NCBI GenBank assembly: GCA_903921295.1
Contig: CAIXOZ010000053.1
Coordinates: 1 to 10,457, forward strand
Length of the DNA stretch: 10,457 nucleotides
Source: an uncultured cyanobacterium
GTDB lineage: Bacteria > Cyanobacteriota > Cyanobacteriia > PCC-6307 > Cyanobiaceae
Reading direction: 5' to 3'
In this document: piece after piece, positions 6,139 to 10,457 of the stretch
Numbering within the stretch: the first letter of the stretch is position 1
Layout of the letters: every line of letters starts with the position of its first letter
The notes under the pieces: generated by a model
Database searches by the model: none
What the model saw: the letters and a program-made list of their open reading frames with translations, nothing else
Told to the model about the DNA's origin: nothing
Translations under genes and position numbers: made by a program

Positions 6139-6746
6139 CAGGGGCTTTCCGGAGCTTCCCTGGAACCGTAGAGCCTGCGCACCACCGGGCGAATGGCGGC
6201 TGGGATCAGGGCGATCGCCTCAGGACCTGTCGCTCCCAGTTCCCGGATCCTGGAGCTGGCGCTGGCTTCGAGCGCCAGGGGCAGCACCTCGACCCTGGCT
6301 CCCTGTCGGCGCAGGCTTTCCAGCGCGTCCTCCTTCAGCGGCCAGCCCCGGCGTGGGATCACCGCCAGCCGCACCTGCGGCAGCAGCTGGTCGGCGGCAC
6401 GCCAGCGGGGAATCTGCTCCAGAAGGTCACTGCCGATCACCAGCACCAGCTCGGCTTGCGGCCACCGTCGCCGGGCCCTGGCCAGGGTCTCGATCGTCCA
6501 GGGGCTGCTCAGCTCCTGAATCCAGTGGACCCGCGGATGGGCCAGGGTGTTGACGAGCTTCTCCAACAGCCGGGCCCGGAGGTCGAGCGGAGCGCCGTGC
6601 TGCTTGAGCGGATTGTCGCTGGCCCACGTGGCCACTTCGGGGTAGCGCGTCGCCAGGCCCTCCAGCACGCCGAGATGGCCGACCGTGGGCGGATCGGCGC
6701 TGGTGCCGAAGAGGGCGACGCAGGTTGGCGCTGGCGTCGTGCTCAT
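6138..6746 (-). CDS. nadD: Nicotinate-nucleotide adenylyltransferase
   Basis: Joins nicotinate mononucleotide and ATP to form deamido-NAD+, the substrate of the NadE encoded next to it. It has 202 residues, the normal NadD length. The nucleotidyltransferase signature is at residues 13-24 (FGTSADPPTVGH, corresponding to GxFDPxHxGH; the first histidine of the usual motif is replaced by threonine at position 21, while H24 is kept). The second signature, SASSRIRE (162-169), matches the family's (S/T)xxIR region. Other conserved parts are LVLVIGSDLLEQIPRW (100-115) and LAVIPRRGW (127-135). ATG 6746 is chosen: it overlaps the stop of the upstream GTPase by ATGA (6743-6746), and the protein begins shortly before the first beta strand. 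The open frame continues upstream to 7319, but that part lies wholly inside the GTPase gene in another frame and is not coding. Confidence 0.93.
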   Translation of the reverse strand: MSTTPAPTCVALFGTSADPPTVGHLGVLEGLATRYPEVATWASDNPLKQHGAPLDLRARLLEKLVNTLAHPRVHWIQELSSPWTIETLARARRRWPQAELVLVIGSDLLEQIPRWRAADQLLPQVRLAVIPRRGWPLKEDALESLRRQGARVEVLPLALEASASSRIRELGATGPEAIALIPAAIRPVVRRLYGSREAPESP

Positions 6747-8098
6747 CGGGGCCCCGTTGCGCCGATGGGCTGGTCCATGGGGGCAGCCTTCGCCTCCAGG
6801 CCGGTCAGTCGGTGCGGCCAGCGATGCAACCAAAGCCCCACCCGTTCGTCCTGACGGGCCAGGCGCTTGAGCAGGGCCCCGGGCCTGGCGCCGCCGCGGC
6901 GCTGACTGTTGACCAGGGCCCGGGCGGTCAGGCGTCCGGTGCGTTGGGTGGATTGCACCGCCAGGGCCGCCTGGGCCAGGGCCACCGGCGCCGCCGGTGC
7001 CAACGTCAGGCCACCGCTCAGGGGCGCTGCTGCCAGCAACAGCTGGCGGACGACACTGAGGCTGATCTGGATGCCCAGCTGGGCGCCGCCCAGCCATAGC
7101 CCCTGCAACGAGAGCCGCCACACCAGGCGACGCGCCGCCGCGCCGGCCATCGGCAGGCCATAGAGCTTGCTCAGCGCCACCACCAGGGCGGTGTCGCAGG
7201 CCAGCCCCGCCGCCAGGTCGAGCATCAGGAAAGGGTTGGCGGCGACGCCGGTGGCTTTCAGCGCCGCATAGCGACCGATCAACCGGTCGGCGGCGGCGCG
7301 GTTCCTCTGCAGCCGCCACTCGAGCAACCGGTGCTGAAATGCGTCGGCTTCGCGCAGGGCATTGATCGCCAGCAGCAAGGGTCCTTCCCTTTCCAGCCGT
7401 GGCCGCAGCACGTCGATCAAGGCGTCGATCCTGGCGGCACCCGGTTCACTGCGCACGCGGCCATCGGGGCGGAGGCCGGGGTGGCGCGGGGAGGCGGCCA
7501 CGGCCACCAGGGGAAGCTCCCCATGCAGCGGCGGCAGGCGCCGACGGATGCTGGCCAGCAGCTCCTCCCGATCCCCGACCGGCCAGGTATCGATCCGGTT
7601 GAGCACGAGCAGCAGGGGTTTGCCGCGCTTCAGCAACTGCTCGAGGGCTTCGCGATCGATGCTGGTGAGATCGCTGTCGATCACGAACAGCACCAGATCC
7701 GCAGCAACGGCAAGGGCGGCCGCCTGTTGCTGGCGTTCGGCCGCTCCCACTTCATCCATGCCTGGGGTGTCGAGCAGATCCACCCCCGCCAGACCGGTGA
7801 TCGCCACGGGCCACGGTTCGACCTGCTGGCGGCGGGTGCTGCCATGGGCCACGTCGGTGCTGAACAGATCCGCCCCGATCAGAGCATTGAGCAGGCTCGA
7901 CTTGCCCACGCCGACGCGTCCGAAGACGGCCAGCCGCAGTCGCCGCTGCTCCAGACGTTCGAGCTGCTGGTCGAGGGCCTGAAGCTCCGCCGCCAGACTG
8001 GCGCGTTCGCGGGCGGTCAGCAGGAGCTGGCGTCGCCATTGGCTCAGCAGCAGCCACGAACGCTCCGGGATGTCGGGGTTGGTCGGGGTGCTGATCAC
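6743..8098 (-). CDS. GTPase with C-terminal DUF697 (YcjF-like) membrane-associated domain
   Basis: A P-loop GTPase of unknown target, 451 residues. Residues about 15-53 form a charged helical lead. The GTPase domain (about 54-235) has all key motifs: Walker A/G1 GRVGVGKS (60-67), a threonine suited to G2 (T88), G3 DTPG (110-113), G4 NRID (167-170) and a G5-like AASP (201-204). About residues 275-400 form a hydrophobic, Ala/Leu-rich region (VAANPFLMLDLAAGLACDTALV, then ALSKLYGLPM) typical of DUF697 proteins, which probably contacts the membrane. The tail is basic and short. The start is a GTG at 8098 with no clear Shine-Dalgarno; no better in-frame start is visible. It is the first gene of a unit with nadD and nadE, overlapping nadD by 4 bases. 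A link between this GTPase and NAD+ synthesis is suggested only by that coupling. Confidence 0.87.
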   Translation of the reverse strand: MISTPTNPDIPERSWLLLSQWRRQLLLTARERASLAAELQALDQQLERLEQRRLRLAVFGRVGVGKSSLLNALIGADLFSTDVAHGSTRRQQVEPWPVAITGLAGVDLLDTPGMDEVGAAERQQQAAALAVAADLVLFVIDSDLTSIDREALEQLLKRGKPLLLVLNRIDTWPVGDREELLASIRRRLPPLHGELPLVAVAASPRHPGLRPDGRVRSEPGAARIDALIDVLRPRLEREGPLLLAINALREADAFQHRLLEWRLQRNRAAADRLIGRYAALKATGVAANPFLMLDLAAGLACDTALVVALSKLYGLPMAGAAARRLVWRLSLQGLWLGGAQLGIQISLSVVRQLLLAAAPLSGGLTLAPAAPVALAQAALAVQSTQRTGRLTARALVNSQRRGGARPGALLKRLARQDERVGLWLHRWPHRLTGLEAKAAPMDQPIGATGPR

Positions 8099-8184
8099 GC
8101 CGTCGGGGGGACCGCAGGTGCTGGCGGATTCATGCTGCCGGGTGTGGCTGTGCCATCTTCTCGCTGTGGGATGCCCGTTGCACC

Positions 8185-9507
8185 ATGTCGATCACGTCTG
8201 CGATTCATGCGGAACGCCGCCAACGGTTTCTGGAGCAGCTCGGTGGAGCAGCGGCGGTCATTCCCGGCGCCACCCTGGTCAGTCACCATGCTGACTGCGA
8301 GTGGCCATTCCGCCAGGCCAGCGATTTCTGGTATCTCACCGGCTTCGATGAGCCGGATGCGGTGGCCCTGCTTCTGCCACACCGGCCAGAGGGCGAACGC
8401 TACATCCTGTTCGTGAATCCAAGGCAGCCCACCGCTGAGGTGTGGCATGGGTTCCGCTGGGGCTGTGAGGGGGCGGTGGAGCACTTCGGCGCCGACCGTG
8501 CCCATCCCCGGGATGAACTGGCGCAACGCCTGCCGGACTACCTCAAGGGTGCCGAGGGCATCGCCTTCCGGGTGGGTAGGCATCCTGCCATCGAACCCCT
8601 GGTGCTTCAGGCCTGGGCGGCGCAGCTCGATCAGGCTCCGCGGGGAGGGGCGGCGGCTCTGGGGCTGGTGGCGCCCTGCCCGCTGCTGCACGCGCAGCGG
8701 CTGCGCAAAAGCCCGGAGGAGCTCGAGCGGCTGCGGGAGGCGGCGAGGATCTCGGCCGAGGCCCATGAGCTGGCCAGGCAGGTGGCTCGCCCCGGGTTGA
8801 GCGAGCGGCAGGTGCAGGCGGTGATCGAGCAGCACTTCATGGAGCAGGGAGCACGCGGTCCTGCCTATGGCTCGATCGTGGCCGGCGGCGACAACGCCTG
8901 CGTGCTGCACTACACCGCCAACAACGCCCGGCTGCAGGATGGCGACCTGCTTCTGATCGATGCCGGCTGCAGCCTGCAGGATTACTACAACGGCGACATC
9001 ACACGCACCTTCCCGATCAATGGGCGCTTCAGCGCAGAGCAGCGGGAGCTTTACACGCTGGTGTTGCGGGCCCAGGAGGCCGCCATCGCCGTGGTCGCCC
9101 CTGGCGCCAGCGCTGAAACGGTGCATGGCACCGCCCTCAGGGTGCTGGTGGAGGGTCTGGTGGAGCTTGGCCTGCTCAGGGGTGACCCTGAGGGCCTGAT
9201 CGAGCAGGGCGCCTATCGCCATCTCTACATGCACCGCACCGGGCACTGGCTGGGCCTCGATGTGCACGATGTCGGCGCCTATCGGCTCGGAGAGCGCCCG
9301 GTGGCGCTTGAGCCCGGCATGGTGCTCACGGTGGAACCCGGCCTGTATGTGAGTGATCGCCTGCCGGTGCCCGAAGGACAGCCGGCGATCGCGGCGCGCT
9401 GGAAGGGCATCGGCATCCGTATCGAGGATGACGTGGCGGTCACAGCCCAGGGGGCCGAGATCCTCACGGCCGCGGCCCTGAAGAGCGTCGCGGCGATGGA
9501 GCGCTGA
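8185..9507 (+). CDS. pepP: Xaa-Pro aminopeptidase (aminopeptidase P)
   Basis: A cytosolic dinuclear-metal (usually Mn2+) peptidase that removes the N-terminal residue when proline is second. It has 440 residues, nearly the same as E. coli PepP (441). The N-terminal non-catalytic domain (about 1-170) includes WPFRQASDFWYLTGFDEPD, which is typical of bacterial PepP. The C-terminal pita-bread domain (about 175-440) has all five metal ligands: D259 (LLLIDAG), D271 (GDITRTFP), H354 (HRTGHWLGLDVHD), E384 (TVEPG) and E414 (RIEDD). H350 and H361, the conserved substrate-binding histidines, are present too. ATG 8185 gives the expected N-terminus, and an ATG at 8171 is out of frame. The 86-base gap to the divergent GTPase gene (8099-8184) should hold promoters for both, but I could not pick out convincing -10/-35 pairs. 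It converges on the HAD gene with 6 bases between stops. Confidence 0.96.
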   Translation: MSITSAIHAERRQRFLEQLGGAAAVIPGATLVSHHADCEWPFRQASDFWYLTGFDEPDAVALLLPHRPEGERYILFVNPRQPTAEVWHGFRWGCEGAVEHFGADRAHPRDELAQRLPDYLKGAEGIAFRVGRHPAIEPLVLQAWAAQLDQAPRGGAAALGLVAPCPLLHAQRLRKSPEELERLREAARISAEAHELARQVARPGLSERQVQAVIEQHFMEQGARGPAYGSIVAGGDNACVLHYTANNARLQDGDLLLIDAGCSLQDYYNGDITRTFPINGRFSAEQRELYTLVLRAQEAAIAVVAPGASAETVHGTALRVLVEGLVELGLLRGDPEGLIEQGAYRHLYMHRTGHWLGLDVHDVGAYRLGERPVALEPGMVLTVEPGLYVSDRLPVPEGQPAIAARWKGIGIRIEDDVAVTAQGAEILTAAALKSVAAMER

Positions 9508-9513
9508 GCGGGT

Positions 9514-10356
9514 TCAGCCCAGCTGCTGCAGCCACCGCTCCACCAGGTCGGGCGTCAGATCGGAGGTCCGCTCCAGAATCTGATCGGCCCCCGCCCGGCG
9601 CAGAGCGGATTCGTAGGCAGAGCGCGAGGGGGCGTTGTGCAGGTGCGGGGGGGCCACCGCCAGGCTCAGGTACGGCTGCTGCGGGTGGCGTTGGCGGGCA
9701 CGGGTCACGGTGATCACATCGGCCACCGTGTCACCGAGATAGAGCGTCGGCACCCCACCGGCCCCGGCAGGCCGGCCCGAGAGCTGTTCAGCCAGTCTGA
9801 TCAGGCCCGTGGGGTCGGGCTTGTCAGGAGCTTCGCCCATGGCGATCAAGGGGGGATCGCTGAGTCCAAGACGGCGTTCGAGCACGAAACGGGCCGAGGG
9901 CGGTTCGGCGCCGCTCACGAACCCCCAGAGCAGGCCGGCAGCCTCCAGGCGTTCAAAGAACGGTCGCTCCACGAGCAGCGGCTCCTGGCCGATGAAGCCG
10001 GTCCAGGAGCCGGGATCCTCTTCCGGATCTCCGCCGAAGTAGTGCCCGCTGAACACCGCCACCAGCTGCTCACGCTCCGGCAGCGGCTGGTGGCCATGCC
10101 GGCGCAGCAGTTCCAGGCTCGCGTCCCAGTCGTTGTTCCAGCAGCCTTCCCCCTTGAGGGCATCGATCACGGCCGGTTCCGGTCGCCAGCCGCAGAAGTG
10201 ATGCACGGTTTCCACGATTGCGCGCCGGTAGCTTCCGGACACATCCCGGATCACACCGTCGATGTCGAAGAGGAGAACTGCCTTGGGGATCAGGGGGAGG
10301 GGTGCGGGGGCTGGTAGGTTAGTTGTTTGACTTTCTGCCTTGAGCGCCGAAACCAT
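9514..10356 (-). CDS. HAD-superfamily hydrolase, subfamily IA (TIGR01548-like)
   Basis: A Mg2+-dependent phosphatase-like protein of the haloacid dehalogenase superfamily; the substrate is unknown. From ATG 10356 it has 280 residues; from ATG 10383 it would have 289. Using the 280-residue numbering, motif I is FDIDGV with the nucleophile D31 and acid/base D33. It is followed by IRDVSGSYRRAIVET, the hallmark that made me choose TIGR01548, a small group common in cyanobacteria. Motif II is FVSG (S148), motif III is DKPDP (K179) and motif IV is GDTVAD (D209, D213). All catalytic positions are filled. The start is uncertain: the first 25 residues before the core are Pro/Ala-rich, and no further ATG or GTG lies between 10356 and motif I. 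ATG 10356 shares the CATG with a possible plus-strand start. The gene converges on pepP with only 6 bases between stops and no visible terminator. Confidence 0.85.
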   Translation of the reverse strand: MVSALKAESQTTNLPAPAPLPLIPKAVLLFDIDGVIRDVSGSYRRAIVETVHHFCGWRPEPAVIDALKGEGCWNNDWDASLELLRRHGHQPLPEREQLVAVFSGHYFGGDPEEDPGSWTGFIGQEPLLVERPFFERLEAAGLLWGFVSGAEPPSARFVLERRLGLSDPPLIAMGEAPDKPDPTGLIRLAEQLSGRPAGAGGVPTLYLGDTVADVITVTRARQRHPQQPYLSLAVAPPHLHNAPSRSAYESALRRAGADQILERTSDLTPDLVERWLQQLG

Positions 10357-10457
10357 GACAGCCACCGAGAGCGCCTCAGACATCAGCGCTTCGAGCGCCG
10401 CTGATGTCGCCGCAGGCGGTGCTGTCGGCGCCGCTCCCCAGGGGGCTGGAGCCGAAG
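10355..10457 (+). CDS. Possible N-terminus of a divergent gene, running off the window
   Basis: From ATG 10355 the frame stays open to the window end (34 codons) and encodes an Ala/Ser/Gly-rich start (MTATESASDISASSA...). I do not recognise it; such low-complexity leaders precede the conserved part in many cyanobacterial proteins. Another plus-strand ATG, at 10404 in a different frame, is also open to the end. The ATG is preceded by the locally most A/T-rich piece (about 10318-10334), which includes a TTGACT at 10327-10332 that could be a -35 element, but I see no matching -10. This start would be incompatible with a separate intergenic region if the HAD gene begins at 10356 or 10383. Confidence is low because so little of it is visible. 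Confidence 0.35.
   Translation, partial: MTATESASDISASSAADVAAGGAVGAAPQGAGAE
10379..10408. repeat. Perfect 10-bp inverted repeat near the divergent starts
   Basis: The arms GACATCAGCG (10379-10388) and CGCTGATGTC (10399-10408) are perfect reverse complements separated by 10 bases. The centre holds a second, overlapping inverted repeat, GCGCT-TCG-AGCGC (10386-10398), so the whole 30-base element can fold in two related ways. No T run follows in either direction, so it is not an ordinary terminator. It sits 22 bases downstream of the plus-strand ATG 10355 and covers the alternative HAD start at 10383. It could be an operator for one or both divergent genes, an RNA hairpin in a leader, or simply part of a coding region. 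Confidence 0.5.

Noticed and set aside
6747..7319. Upstream extension of the nadD frame to 7319
   Set aside because: It falls entirely inside the GTPase gene on the same strand in another frame, lacks any motif, and the 202-residue product from ATG 6746 already has normal NadD length.
8099..8184. Promoter elements between the divergent GTPase and pepP genes
   Set aside because: Promoters must exist here or nearby, but no -10/-35 pair with acceptable spacing stood out on either strand, so none is annotated.
3131..9267. Several long open frames opposite or out of frame with annotated genes, for example 3131-4132 (-), 4357-5355 (+), 7331-8416 (+) and 8095-9267 (-)
   Set aside because: Each lies over a gene with clear family motifs. 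Their translations are rich in Gln, His, Arg and Gly with no recognisable domain, as expected for mirror frames of GC-rich codons.
6211..9392. HIP1-type octamers GCGATCGC at 6211-6218 and 9385-9392
   Set aside because: Only two copies in 10 kb, which is not clearly above what this base composition gives by chance, so I do not claim HIP1 enrichment.
1..10457. Mobile elements, CRISPR arrays, tRNA or rRNA genes, phage or defence genes
   Set aside because: I looked for terminal repeats, regularly spaced repeats, transposase-like motifs and cloverleaf-like sequences and found none; every sizeable segment is covered by housekeeping-type genes.

Overview
The window is a compact, GC-rich stretch of a cyanobacterial chromosome, most likely a picocyanobacterium of the Synechococcus/Cyanobium group. 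The evidence is an ATP synthase gamma subunit with the cyanobacterial/chloroplast-type insertion, a plant-type [2Fe-2S] ferredoxin, a DUF3326 protein (a family I know from cyanobacteria and plastid-bearing organisms), and a TIGR01548-type HAD hydrolase. Intergenic spaces are small and several genes overlap by 1-4 bases. I see no tRNA, rRNA, CRISPR array, insertion sequence or phage gene. Most of the window looks like vertically inherited core genome.

Layout. (1) 1-505: 3' part of atpC (ATP synthase gamma), closed by a clear intrinsic terminator at 529-552. (2) 575-1667, plus strand: a 2OG-Fe(II) oxygenase-like protein followed 25 bases later by a [2Fe-2S] ferredoxin. (3) 1668-1795: a 128-base gap holding two overlapping inverted repeats. 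(4) 1796-4339, plus strand: a tight four-gene unit of M23 peptidase, bactofilin, a 65-residue protein of unknown function and DUF3326; the last three are joined by ATGA overlaps. (5) 4387-8098, minus strand: a translationally coupled unit, in transcription order DUF697-type GTPase, nadD, nadE. The latter two catalyse the last two steps of NAD+ synthesis. (6) 8185-9507, plus strand: pepP, divergent from the GTPase gene. (7) 9514-10383 or 10356, minus strand: HAD hydrolase, convergent with pepP at only 6 bases. (8) 10355-end, plus strand: the possible beginning of a divergent gene, too short to identify.

How the genes work together. The M23 peptidase and bactofilin form a known type of partnership, a cytoskeletal scaffold with a peptidoglycan hydrolase for cell shape. 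The two coupled genes of unknown function behind them are the best lead in the window for new biology. NadD and NadE form a complete route from nicotinate mononucleotide to NAD+. The oxygenase-ferredoxin pair could be a redox pair, but only proximity supports that.

I did not find a clearly new multi-gene system. The points most worth checking are the bactofilin/M23/DUF3326 unit, a perfect 10-bp-arm inverted repeat at 10379-10408 beside two divergent start codons that share one CATG, and the crowding of the oxygenase start against the atpC terminator.
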